Assembly (NCBI RefSeq): GCF_900116145.1
Contig: NZ_FPAB01000008.1
Location: 62,001 to 126,000, forward strand
Direction of reading: 5' to 3'
Source: Streptomyces harbinensis
GTDB taxonomy: Bacteria > Actinomycetota > Actinomycetes > Streptomycetales > Streptomycetaceae
DNA: 64,000 nt
A program made the position numbers and the translations under genes. A model generated the notes under the pieces. That model did not search any database, was not told the origin of the DNA, and saw only the letters and a program-made list of their open reading frames with translations. This document shows positions 11,682-20,208 of the stretch, piece after piece. Each line of letters opens with the position of its first letter. Position 1 is the first letter of the stretch.

Positions 11682-13471
11682 TGGTGCTCGTACTGGGAAT
11701 CAGCGGACTGGACCGGGCACAGGCGGTGAAGCGCGAGCTGCTGCCCGGACTCGACAGCCGCGAGCTGCGGCTGGTGCAGGGCCTGGACTCGGCCGCCGCG
11801 CTGGTCGGTGAGGACGGGGTGCTGGCCGCCTCCGCCCAGGAGCGGCACGACGGCGACAAGGGCACCGGGGCGTTCCCCGTCGACGCGATCGCGGCCTGTC
11901 TGCGGATGGCGGGGGTGACGCCGGACGAGGTGGACGTGGTGGCGCACGGCTTCCGGTACGAGCCGTCGGCGGCGTTCGAACGGGACGCCCTCACCCGCCG
12001 CTGGTTCCGCGAGGTGTACGCGGAGGAGGTCCAGCGGGAGGTGCTGCGGGAGCACTTCCCGGGCCGGGACTGGGAGCGCAAGCTCGTGCGGGTGCCGCAC
12101 CATCTGGCGCACGCGGCCAGCGCCTACTGGCTGAGCGGCTTCGACGAGGCGACGGTGCTGGTGGCCGACGGCATGGGCGAGACCGAGGCGACCTCGGTGC
12201 ACGCCGGTGCGGGATCCGGGCTGCGGACGCTGCGGCGGTATCCGATCGGCGTCTCGCTGGGCATCCTGTACAGCGTCGTCACCCAGTACCTGGGGTTTCT
12301 GCCCGGGATGGACGAGTACAAGGTGATGGGCCTCGCCCCGTACGGGGACCCGGCGCGGTTCGCGGCGGCGGACGGGGAGCTGATGCGGCGGCTGCCGGAC
12401 GGTGTGCTGCGCTCCCCGCTGCTGGCGCACGACCGCACCCCGCTGGAGCGGGAGACGCACCGGGGGGTGATCCGGCGGCTGGAGGAGCTGTTCGGGCCGG
12501 CCCGGCATCCGCAGGCGCCGCTGGAGCAGCGGCACATGGACGTGGCGGCGACGGTGCAGCGCGCCCTGGAGGAGAGTCTGCTGCATGTGCTGCGCGCGGC
12601 GCGGGAGCTGCCGGGCGGCGGGTCCCGGCGGCTGTGCATGGCGGGCGGGGTGGCGCTGAACTGCACGGCGAACGGGGTGATCGCCCGCAGCGGGCTGGTG
12701 GACGAGATGTTCGTGCAGCCGGCTTCCGGGGACGACGGCAGCGCCCTGGGCGCGGCGCTGTGGGAGCTGCGCCGGCGGCGGCCCGCCGCGCCGCGGGCGA
12801 TGACGATGCCGTACTGGGGTGAGGGGTTCGGCCCCGGGGAGATCGCGGCGGCGCTGGCGGGCCTCGGTCCCGGTTTCGAGGTGCGCTCCGCGCTCGCCCG
12901 GGACGAACTGCTCGCCCGGGTGTCGGCGCTGCTGGGCGGCGGGTCGGTGGTGTCGTGGTTCCAGGGGCGGATGGAGTTCGGGCCGCGGGCGCTGGGGCAC
13001 CGCAGCATCCTGGCCGACCCGCGGGTGCCGGGGATGCGGGCGCATCTGAACGCCGTGGTCAAGCAGCGGGAGGAGTTCCGGCCGTTCGCCCCGGCGGTGA
13101 CGGCGGAGCGGGCCGGGGAGTTCTTCGAGATCGCGCCCGGGCAGGAGGGCCTGTACCGGCACATGCTGTGCGTGGCGCAGGTGCGGGAGAAGTACCGGGA
13201 GGTGCTGCCGTCGATCACGCACGTGGACGGCTCGGCGCGGGTGCAGGTGGTGGACCGGGCGCAGTCGCCGCTGTTCTGGGAGCTGATCCGGCGGTTCGGT
13301 GACGATCACGGCACACCGGTGGTGCTCAACACCTCGTTCAATCTGCGGGGGCAGCCGATCGTCCGCACGCCCCGGGAGGCGGTGGAGACCTTCGCCCGGT
13401 CCCCGCTGGACGCGCTGGCGATCGGGGATGTCCTGGTGACGCGGGCGCGGGCGGAAGGCGGCGGCCGGTGA
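11681..13471 (+). CDS. O-carbamoyltransferase (NodU/CmcH/TobZ family)
   Basis: This 596-residue protein should transfer a carbamoyl group from carbamoyl phosphate, via carbamoyl-AMP, to a hydroxyl of the peptide or a building block. It has the two-part family architecture. An N-terminal ASKHA/Kae1-like half carries the metal-binding segment PHHLAHAASAYW (about residue 140) and VADGMGE. A C-terminal YrdC-like half carries GRMEFGPRALGHRSIL (about residue 429) and ends with the conserved VLNTSFN element. The start is the ATG overlapping the NRPS stop, preceded by GGGGAG. It overlaps the following NRPS by GTGA, so it is translationally coupled between two synthetases. No sugar biosynthesis or glycosyltransferase gene is visible, so the acceptor is more likely a hydroxy amino acid (Ser or Thr type) than a sugar. 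That acceptor is inference. Confidence 0.93.
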   Translation: MVLVLGISGLDRAQAVKRELLPGLDSRELRLVQGLDSAAALVGEDGVLAASAQERHDGDKGTGAFPVDAIAACLRMAGVTPDEVDVVAHGFRYEPSAAFERDALTRRWFREVYAEEVQREVLREHFPGRDWERKLVRVPHHLAHAASAYWLSGFDEATVLVADGMGETEATSVHAGAGSGLRTLRRYPIGVSLGILYSVVTQYLGFLPGMDEYKVMGLAPYGDPARFAAADGELMRRLPDGVLRSPLLAHDRTPLERETHRGVIRRLEELFGPARHPQAPLEQRHMDVAATVQRALEESLLHVLRAARELPGGGSRRLCMAGGVALNCTANGVIARSGLVDEMFVQPASGDDGSALGAALWELRRRRPAAPRAMTMPYWGEGFGPGEIAAALAGLGPGFEVRSALARDELLARVSALLGGGSVVSWFQGRMEFGPRALGHRSILADPRVPGMRAHLNAVVKQREEFRPFAPAVTAERAGEFFEIAPGQEGLYRHMLCVAQVREKYREVLPSITHVDGSARVQVVDRAQSPLFWELIRRFGDDHGTPVVLNTSFNLRGQPIVRTPREAVETFARSPLDALAIGDVLVTRARAEGGGR

Positions 13472-16400
13472 GCGAGGTGCCGGAGGCCGGCGGGGACCGG
13501 CTGCGGGCGGCGGTGGCCGAGGTGTGGCGGCGGGCGGTGGGGGCGGAGCCGGCCGGCGACGACGACCATTTCTTTCTCGCCGGGGGCGATTCGATCGTGG
13601 CGGTGGAGGCGGCGATGAGCCTGCGGTCCGTCACCGGGACCGAGGTCGAGCTGGATCTGCTCTACGAGTACCCGGAGTTCGGCCGGCTGGTGGCGGCGCT
13701 GGCCGGGGAGGGCGGGGCGGCGCGGACCGGCCGGCCGCTGACGCCGGCGGAGGAGCGGCTGTGGGCGTCGGAGCAGCTGTGGCCGGGCACCGCGCGGTAC
13801 CACGTCGGGGCGGTGTACCGGTTCGCCGGGCGGCTGGATGTCGCCGGGCTGCGGGCGGCGCTGGACGGGCTGGCGGCGGCGCATCCGGCGCTGCGGCGCG
13901 GCTTCGCTGCTCCGGGGCTCGCGGTGGAGGCGGACCCGGCGCGGGTGCGGGTGCCGTGCCGCTGGGTGGCGGCGCCGGGTGTCTCGGAAGCGGAGCTGGG
14001 CGCGCTGCTGGACCGGGAGGTGCGGGAGCCGTTCGAGCTGGCCAGGCCGCCGCTGCTGCGGGCGCTGGTGGTGGACCGGGGCGCGGCGGGTGATGTGCTG
14101 CTGCTGACGGTGCACCATCTGGTGTGCGACGGGGCCTCGCTGACGCTGCTGGAGGAGGAACTCGGGCGGCGCTGCGCGGGTGCGGACGATGCGGGGGCGC
14201 CCGGCGCGCCGCCCGTGGTGCCGTCCGGCGGGGCGGTGGTGGACGGGCCGGCGGCACTGGCGTACTGGCGGCGCCGGCTGACCGGGGCGCCGCAGGCGAT
14301 GGCGCTGCCGGCCGATCTGCCCCGGCCGGCGGTGCTAGGCACGGGCGGGGCGGTGCACCGGGCGGCGTTCGCGCCGCGGGCGCTGGCCGCGCTGCGCGCG
14401 GTGGCCGGGCAGGAGCGGCTGAGTCCGTTCATGACCTGGCTGGCCGCGTACGCGGTGGGGCTGGCGGCGGTGACCGGCGACCGCGATCTGGTGGTGGCGG
14501 TGCCTGCCTCGGCGCGGGAGCCGGGTGGCGGTGCGGAGATCGGGATGTTCGTGGACACGCTGCCGCTGCGCCTCACGCTGCCGCCCCGGGTGACGGCGCG
14601 GGAGGTGGCGCGGCGGGTGCGGCGGGCGGTGGCGGAGGCGCTGGCGCACCGCCGGGCGCCGTTGCAGGACATCCTGGCCGGACTGCGGATCGGCGCGGAC
14701 CGCTCGCGCGCGCCGCTGGCGCAGGTGGCGCTGACCCACCGGATGGCGGGCGAGGGCGGGCTGCGGCTGGCGGGCCGGTGGGCGCGGCGGGAGCTGTGGC
14801 CGACCGGCACGGCCAAGTACGAGCTGCTGTGGTCGGTGGTGGACGGCGCCGAACCGGAGCTGGAACTGGAGTACCACACGGAGCTGTTCAGTCCGGCGGC
14901 GGCGGGCGCGCTGCACGAGCGGCTGATCGGGGCGGCAGCGGCGGCGTTCGCGGCGCCCGACGCGCCGCTGCCGGAGGTGGTCCGCGAGCCGTCCGGCGGC
15001 GGCGACGGGCCCGGGTACGAGGCGGTGCACCAGCGGTTCGAGCGGCACGCGGTGCGGCGTCCTGGCGCCGCCGCACTCGTGGACGGAGCGCTGCGGCTGA
15101 CGTACGGCGAACTGGCGGTACGGGCCCGGGCGGTGGCGGCCGGGCTGCGGGCGGCCGGGCTCGGCCGGGGGTCGGTGGTGGCGGTCGTGGCGGAGCGCGG
15201 TGCCGGGTCGGTGACCGGGTTCCTGGGCGCGCTGTACGCGGGCTGCGGCTATCTGCCGGTGGATCCGGGGCAGCCGGCGGCGCGGGCCGTCCGGCTGCTG
15301 GGGGCGGCGGACGCGGTGCTGGTGGCGCGGGCCGCGGTGGATGCGGTGCCGGGGGCGGCCGGCGGCGGGCCGGTGCTGGTGCTGGAGGAGCTGTGGGACC
15401 GGCCGGTGGGCCCGGGCGCGCCGGGTCCCGCCGCGGTGACGGGTGCGGACGTCGCCTATGTGATGTTCACCTCCGGTTCGACCGGGGAGCCGAAGGCGGT
15501 GGTGGTGCCGCACCGGGCGATCAGCCGGCTCGTTCCGGACGCGGACTATCTGAGGATCGGTCCGGAGGATCGGGTGGCGCATCTGTCGCATCCGGCGTTC
15601 GACGCGGCCACGTTCGAGGTGTGGGGCGCGCTGGCGGCCGGTGCGACGCTGGTGGTGGGCGGCCGGGACGTCGCGCTGGCCCCGGCCCGGCTGCGGGAGT
15701 TCGTCGCGGGTGAGCGGATCAGCGTGCTGTGGCTGACGGCCACGCTCTTCCACCAGGTGGTGGACTTCGCGCCGGACGCGCTGGCACCGCTGCGGGTCCT
15801 GCTGGCGGGCGGCGAGCAACTGGACGCCCGGCGGCTGGCGGCGCTGCTGGCCCGCCCCGACCGGCCGGGACGGGTCGTCAACGGCTACGGGCCGACCGAG
15901 AACACCACCTTCAGCACCTGGCACGACATCACGCCCGCGGACGCGGCGGCCGGGACCGTCCCCATCGGCCGGCCGGTCTCCGGCACCACCGCGCACGTCC
16001 TCGACGGCGCGGGCGCCCCGGTGCCGGTGGGCGCGGTCGGTGAACTCGTGGTCGGCGGGGACGGTCTCGCGCACGGCTACCTGGGCGATCCGGCGGCGAC
16101 GGCCGCGGCCTTCGTGCCCGATCCCTTCGATCCGCGCGGCGGGCGGCGGCTGTACCGCACGGGGGATCTGGTGCGGGTGCTGCCGGGCGGGCTGCTGGCG
16201 TTCGAGGGGCGGCGGGACGACCAGGTGAAGATCCGGGGCCACCGGGTGGAGCCGGCCGAGGTGGAACGGGAGCTGTGCGCGCTGCCCGGCGTGGGCCGGG
16301 CGGTGGTGCTGGCGCGCCCCACGGAGCACGGGGCGGAGCTGGTGGCCTGGGTGACGCCGGTGCCGGGCGGCGGCGCCGGGGCGCTGGACGGGGCGGCCCT

Positions 16401-16833
16401 GGCGGCGGCGCTGCGCGAGCGGCTGCCGGACCCGCTGGTGCCGCTCGTGGTGCCGCTGGAGCGGCTGCCGGTGAACGCCAGCGGGAAAACGGACCGGGCC
16501 GCGCTGCTGGCGGGCGCCGGCCCTTCGGTGGCGTCCCCGCCCGAGGCCCCGCCCGCGCCGGAGCCGGCGGACCCCGCCGCCGGATCCGGTGACGCGCTGG
16601 CCGGACGGATCGCGGCGCTGTGGTGCGAGGTGCTCCAGGTGCCGGCGGTGGGGCCCGGGGACAGCTTCCTGGCGCTGGGCGGTCACTCCATCATGGCGCT
16701 GCGGCTGCTGGCGCGGCTGGACGAGGAGTTCGCGGTCACGGTGGAACTCGTGGACTTCTTCGCCGATCCGACGCCGGCCGGGCTCACCGCCCTGGTGCGC
16801 GGGGCGGGGGTGGGCGATGTCCTCGCCGACTGA
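13468..16833 (+). CDS. NRPS PCP-C-A-PCP, A domain predicted for valine
   Basis: This synthetase of 1121 residues begins directly with a carrier domain (GGDS, Ser42). A condensation domain follows (HHLVCDG near residue 216), then an adenylation domain (TSGSTGEPK near 667, RTGD near 900) and a second carrier domain (GGHS near 1073). It has no TE or epimerisation domain. My manual pocket code for the A domain is DAFWLGGTFK, which matches the well-known valine signature DAFWIGGTFK except for Leu in place of Ile. The N-terminal PCP has no cis A domain, so it must be charged in trans, most simply by the stand-alone A protein that follows. The chain would then pass to the TE-bearing synthetase, so gene order is the reverse of biosynthetic order. 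The GTG start overlaps the upstream stop. Confidence 0.95.
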   Translation: MSEVPEAGGDRLRAAVAEVWRRAVGAEPAGDDDHFFLAGGDSIVAVEAAMSLRSVTGTEVELDLLYEYPEFGRLVAALAGEGGAARTGRPLTPAEERLWASEQLWPGTARYHVGAVYRFAGRLDVAGLRAALDGLAAAHPALRRGFAAPGLAVEADPARVRVPCRWVAAPGVSEAELGALLDREVREPFELARPPLLRALVVDRGAAGDVLLLTVHHLVCDGASLTLLEEELGRRCAGADDAGAPGAPPVVPSGGAVVDGPAALAYWRRRLTGAPQAMALPADLPRPAVLGTGGAVHRAAFAPRALAALRAVAGQERLSPFMTWLAAYAVGLAAVTGDRDLVVAVPASAREPGGGAEIGMFVDTLPLRLTLPPRVTAREVARRVRRAVAEALAHRRAPLQDILAGLRIGADRSRAPLAQVALTHRMAGEGGLRLAGRWARRELWPTGTAKYELLWSVVDGAEPELELEYHTELFSPAAAGALHERLIGAAAAAFAAPDAPLPEVVREPSGGGDGPGYEAVHQRFERHAVRRPGAAALVDGALRLTYGELAVRARAVAAGLRAAGLGRGSVVAVVAERGAGSVTGFLGALYAGCGYLPVDPGQPAARAVRLLGAADAVLVARAAVDAVPGAAGGGPVLVLEELWDRPVGPGAPGPAAVTGADVAYVMFTSGSTGEPKAVVVPHRAISRLVPDADYLRIGPEDRVAHLSHPAFDAATFEVWGALAAGATLVVGGRDVALAPARLREFVAGERISVLWLTATLFHQVVDFAPDALAPLRVLLAGGEQLDARRLAALLARPDRPGRVVNGYGPTENTTFSTWHDITPADAAAGTVPIGRPVSGTTAHVLDGAGAPVPVGAVGELVVGGDGLAHGYLGDPAATAAAFVPDPFDPRGGRRLYRTGDLVRVLPGGLLAFEGRRDDQVKIRGHRVEPAEVERELCALPGVGRAVVLARPTEHGAELVAWVTPVPGGGAGALDGAALAAALRERLPDPLVPLVVPLERLPVNASGKTDRAALLAGAGPSVASPPEAPPAPEPADPAAGSGDALAGRIAALWCEVLQVPAVGPGDSFLALGGHSIMALRLLARLDEEFAVTVELVDFFADPTPAGLTALVRGAGVGDVLAD

Positions 16834-18370
16834 CGACGGGGCGGGCACGGTGCTCGGCGCCGTGCTGGCGCAGGCCGGGGCGCGGCCGGCCGCGCCGGCG
16901 GTGGAGAGCGCCGACGGCACGCTCAGCTACGGCGCGCTGGTGGCCGCCGCCCGCGCCGAGGCCCGGCGGCTGTCCGCCGCCGGTGCGGTCCGGGGCAGCC
17001 GGGTGGCGATCGAGTCCGGGTACGGGGCCGGGTATCTGGTGCCGCTGCTGGCCTGCTGGCTGCTGGGGGCCACGGCGGTGCCGCTGGATCCGGCGGCACC
17101 GGGCGAGCGGCGCCGCTACCAGATCCGCCGGGCGGGCTGCGTGGTGGCGGTGCGCGGCCCGGTGGCCGACGGGGTGAGCGCGGGCGCCGCCGCCGAGGTG
17201 GCCCGGGAGCGGGCCGGGGCGGTGCCCGCTCCCGGCGACCCGGCGGCGTACGTCCTGTTCACCTCCGGCTCCACCGGGGTGCCCAAGGGGGTGGAGGTGG
17301 AGCATCCGGCGCTGTTCAATCTGCTGGACCACTTCGTGCGGGCGCTCGGGTTCGGTCCCGGCAGCCGGATGCTGGCGCACAGCAACACCGTCTTCGACAT
17401 GTCGGTTCCGGAGATGCTGATCCCGCTGGTGTGCGGCGGGACGGTGGTGGTGGCGCCGCCGCGCGCGGCCCGCAATCCGGAGCTGTTCGCCCGCTTCCTG
17501 CGCGGGGCGCGGCTGTCGGCGGCCTGGGCGACGCCCAGTCAGCTGCGGCTGCTGCTCCCGTTCCTGGCCGGCGAGCGGGTCTTCGGCACGCTCATCTCCG
17601 GCGGCGAGGCGCTGCCGGCCGCGCTGGCCGAGGCGCTGACGCCGGTCACCGGCGCGCTGTGGAACGCGTACGGCCCCACCGAGATCACGGTCGTCGGTCT
17701 GTGCACCCCGCTGGCGCCGCCGTTCTCCGATCCGCTGCCGATCGGCCGGCCGCTGACCGGGATCGGTGCCCGGGTGCTGGACGAGGCGGGGCGGCCGGTG
17801 CCCGCCGGGACGGTCGGTGAACTGTGGCTCTCCGGCGCCGGGGTGGCGCGGGGCTACACCGGTGAGCCGGGGCTGACCGCGCGCTCGTTCGTGACCGGGC
17901 CCGACGGTGTGCGCAGCTACCGCACCGGCGATCTGGTGCGGGCCGGGGCGGACGGGCAGCACTACTTCCACGGGCGTGCGGACGACCAGGTGAAGATCCG
18001 GGGCCACCGGATCGAGCTGGGCGAGATCGAGGCGGTGGCGCAGCGGCTGCCGCACCTGGCCCAGGCGGTGGCGGTGGACTGCGAGGGCCCCGAGGGCCGC
18101 CCGGAGCTGTATCTCGCCTGTGTGCCGGCCGCCGGATCGCCGCCGTGGCCGCAGGCGCAGCGGGAGGTGCGGGCCGGTCTGCACCGGCTGCTGCCCGCGT
18201 ACATGAGGCCACGTCAGCTGCTGTGCTTCGCGGCGCTGCCGGACACGGCGGCGGGCAAGACCAGCAGGCGGGCCGTGCGGGAGCTGGTGCGCGACCGCCT
18301 GCGCGACGCGGGGCCCCCGGTCGGGGCCCCGTCCATTCCACCCACCGGGCACGAGAGGACCGTCCCATGA
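16817..18370 (+). CDS. Stand-alone NRPS adenylation protein
   Basis: This 517-residue protein is a complete adenylation domain without carrier or condensation partners. Core motifs present are FTSGSTGVPKG, NAYGPTE, SYRTGDLV, KIRGHRIE and the terminal AAGKTSR lysine. I chose the ATG at 16817 because the longer open frame upstream only shadows the end of the previous NRPS. This start gives a 17-base overlap with that gene, and the A-domain homology begins immediately after it. The manual pocket code is DMPWIGAVVK, which I cannot match to a known substrate; the Asp235 equivalent is present, so an alpha-amino acid is expected. The likely role is charging the N-terminal PCP of the preceding synthetase. 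Its stop overlaps the MbtH start (ATGA), which suggests it is an MbtH client. Confidence 0.93.
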   Translation: MSSPTDDGAGTVLGAVLAQAGARPAAPAVESADGTLSYGALVAAARAEARRLSAAGAVRGSRVAIESGYGAGYLVPLLACWLLGATAVPLDPAAPGERRRYQIRRAGCVVAVRGPVADGVSAGAAAEVARERAGAVPAPGDPAAYVLFTSGSTGVPKGVEVEHPALFNLLDHFVRALGFGPGSRMLAHSNTVFDMSVPEMLIPLVCGGTVVVAPPRAARNPELFARFLRGARLSAAWATPSQLRLLLPFLAGERVFGTLISGGEALPAALAEALTPVTGALWNAYGPTEITVVGLCTPLAPPFSDPLPIGRPLTGIGARVLDEAGRPVPAGTVGELWLSGAGVARGYTGEPGLTARSFVTGPDGVRSYRTGDLVRAGADGQHYFHGRADDQVKIRGHRIELGEIEAVAQRLPHLAQAVAVDCEGPEGRPELYLACVPAAGSPPWPQAQREVRAGLHRLLPAYMRPRQLLCFAALPDTAAGKTSRRAVRELVRDRLRDAGPPVGAPSIPPTGHERTVP

Positions 18371-18582
18371 CCGCAGAGGCAAACGACACCGGCGAGCAGC
18401 AGTTCGTGGTCGTCGTCAACGACGAGGAGCAGTACTCCGTCTGGGCCGCCGACCGTCCGGTGCCGGCCGGCTGGCGGGCGCCGGGGCCGCGTGGCACGCG
18501 TCAGGAGTGTCTTGACCACATCGGCCGGGTGTGGACCGACATGCGCCCCCGCAGCCTGCGGATCGCGATGGGCGAGGACTGA
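18367..18582 (+). CDS. MbtH-family NRPS accessory protein
   Basis: This 71-residue protein has the MbtH signature: a conserved Trp-rich core with SVW, RPVPAGW, CLDHIG, VWTDMRP and the closing SLR. MbtH proteins bind the large N-terminal subdomain of adenylation domains and are often needed for folding or activity. The ATG overlaps the stop of the stand-alone A gene by four bases, so production is coupled to it. This is the only MbtH in the window and it probably serves all the A domains of the locus. Confidence 0.96.
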   Translation: MTAEANDTGEQQFVVVVNDEEQYSVWAADRPVPAGWRAPGPRGTRQECLDHIGRVWTDMRPRSLRIAMGED

Positions 18583-18651
18583 CCGCCCCGTATCCGATCC
18601 CCGGCGGCGGGCGCACCGTCCGCCGCCGTTCCTTTCCCGGAGGTCCGCTCG

Positions 18652-19950
18652 ATGTGGAAACTGTTACGCACCGACAAACGCTTCAGACGGCTGTTCATCG
18701 GTGAGAGTTTCTCCAGTTTCGGGGACAGCGCGGTCTATCTCTCCCTCGCCATCTGGATCAAGGATCTGACGGGGTCCGACGCGGCGGCCGGGGTGGTGTT
18801 CCTCATCATCACCGCGCCCGGTCTGGCCGCCCCGCTGCTGGGGCACTGGGTGGACCGGGTGCGCCGCCGGCCGCTGCTGCTGCGGATGTACGCGGTGATG
18901 GCGGTGCTGGTGCTGTCGCTGCTGTTCGTCGACGGCTCGGGGGACGTGTGGATCATCTATCTGGTGACGCTGGCGTACGGGGTGCTGTTCGCCACCCCGG
19001 CCCGGCCGGCGCTGCTGAAGGATCTGCTGGCGTCCGAGAACGCCGCCGAGGCGCGGTCGCTGCTCATCACGGTGCGCGAGGGGGTGCGAATCGTCTCGCC
19101 GGTGGCCGGCGCCGGGGTGTACACGGCGTTCGGCGGCGGTGCGCTGGCCGTGCTCGGGTCGGCCACGTTCGTGGTCGCCGCGCTGGTGCTGTGGTCGATC
19201 CAGGTGGTGGAGTCGGAGCCGGAGCCGGCCGGTGAACCGTTCGCGCGGTCGGTCACGGCGGGCTTCCGCTTCGTGCGGACGGTCCCGTTCCTGCTGCGGC
19301 TGACGCTGGCGATGGTGGGTTTCCTGGCGGTGGTGGGGCTGCTGGAGACGGCGGTGTTCGCCGCGGTGGACCAGGGGCTCGGCCAGGGCGCGGCGTTCGT
19401 GGGGGTGATCGCCTCGCTCCAGGGCGCCGGTTCGGTGCTGGGCGGCATTCTCGCCGGGCTGCTGGTGAAGCGGGTCGGGGAGTTCCGGGGCAGCGCGGCC
19501 GGTTACGGGCTGATCGCGGTCGGCCTGGTGCTGTGCGTGTGGCGGGAGCTGCCGCTGTTCGTGCTGGGTTCGATGCTGGTCGGGGTCGGGCTGCCGTTCC
19601 TGATGGTGGCGCTGAGCACGGCGCTGCATCTGTACGCGCCGGCGCGGATGCAGGGCCGGGTGAACGCGGCGGTCAGCTCGGTGTGCGATCTGTTCCAGAC
19701 GCTCTCCATCGCGGCGGGCGCGGCGCTGATCGGGCTGATCGACTACCGGATCATGTACGCGCTGATGGGGGTGGCGGCCCTGATGTGCGCGATGTCCCTG
19801 CTGATGCGGCGGATCGCCGCGCCGCAGGTGTCGCACTCGGTGGCCGACGCGCCGGACGCGCCGGACGCACCCGAGGCGCCGGCCGGTGGCGCCGGTGCGC
19901 CGCCGGACCCGTCCGGCCCGGCGGACGAGGAACTGCGCCCGGCCCGCTGA
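18652..19950 (+). CDS. MFS exporter, EntS-like, with TTA codon
   Basis: This 432-residue integral membrane protein belongs to the major facilitator superfamily (MFS_3 / EntS-like exporters). It starts with a short basic N-terminus and FGDSAVYLSLAIW. The inter-helix motif GHWVDRVRRRP follows helix 2, and many hydrophobic segments extend to about residue 390. The C-terminus is a hydrophilic tail rich in Asp, Ala and Pro. It lies 69 bp after mbtH in the same direction, with GGAGG upstream, and probably exports the peptide. Codon 5 is TTA (18664-18666), the rare leucine codon whose translation in Streptomyces depends on the bldA tRNA, so export may be restricted to late growth. The EntS similarity is to the family that exports enterobactin, but the substrate here is unknown. 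Confidence 0.9.
   Translation: MWKLLRTDKRFRRLFIGESFSSFGDSAVYLSLAIWIKDLTGSDAAAGVVFLIITAPGLAAPLLGHWVDRVRRRPLLLRMYAVMAVLVLSLLFVDGSGDVWIIYLVTLAYGVLFATPARPALLKDLLASENAAEARSLLITVREGVRIVSPVAGAGVYTAFGGGALAVLGSATFVVAALVLWSIQVVESEPEPAGEPFARSVTAGFRFVRTVPFLLRLTLAMVGFLAVVGLLETAVFAAVDQGLGQGAAFVGVIASLQGAGSVLGGILAGLLVKRVGEFRGSAAGYGLIAVGLVLCVWRELPLFVLGSMLVGVGLPFLMVALSTALHLYAPARMQGRVNAAVSSVCDLFQTLSIAAGAALIGLIDYRIMYALMGVAALMCAMSLLMRRIAAPQVSHSVADAPDAPDAPEAPAGGAGAPPDPSGPADEELRPAR
18664..18666 (+). promoter_or_regulatory. TTA codon in MFS exporter (bldA checkpoint)
   Basis: The fifth codon of the MFS gene (ATG TGG AAA CTG TTA) is TTA. By established Streptomyces biology such codons make translation depend on the late-expressed bldA leucyl-tRNA. 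A codon this close to the start should be especially effective. Confidence 0.85.
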
Positions 19951-19964
19951 CCCCGGCCGCCGCG

Positions 19965-20001
19965 GTCCGTCCCGTCCCCGGTGGCCGGGGGCGGGACGGA
20001 C
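19965..20001. terminator. Bidirectional hairpin terminator
   Basis: A strong inverted repeat lies between the convergent MFS and ferredoxin genes. The outer arms GTCCGTCCCG and CGGGACGGAC pair perfectly, and inner arms CCCCGG and CCGGGG continue the stem around a short loop. It can terminate both transcripts. Confidence 0.75.
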
Positions 20002-20007
20002 GGTGGG

Positions 20008-20208
20008 TCAGGACGGTTCGCGCACGGTGATGGCGGCGCCCGGGCAGACGGCGGCGGCCTCCCGGACGGCGGGGTGCAGCGCCTCGCCGGGGGTGGCGTC
20101 GAGCAGTTCCACGATGCCGTCCTCCTCACGCTGGTCGAAGACGTCCGGTGCGATCAGGACGCACTGGCCCGCCCCGCAGCAACGGGTGGTGTCCACGCCG
20201 ATGTTCAT
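20008..20208 (-). CDS. Ferredoxin, P450 redox partner
   Basis: This 66-residue ferredoxin is of the small actinobacterial single-cluster type. It has CCGAGQC near the N-terminus and CP near the C-terminus, the spacing expected for a [3Fe-4S] cluster, with the APDVFDQ segment typical of P450-associated ferredoxins. I chose the ATG at 20208 because it overlaps the stop of the upstream P450 by ATGA; the longer open frame is a shadow of the P450. It should shuttle electrons to that P450. No ferredoxin reductase lies beside it, so it must use one encoded elsewhere. Confidence 0.93.
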   Translation of the reverse strand: MNIGVDTTRCCGAGQCVLIAPDVFDQREEDGIVELLDATPGEALHPAVREAAAVCPGAAITVREPS

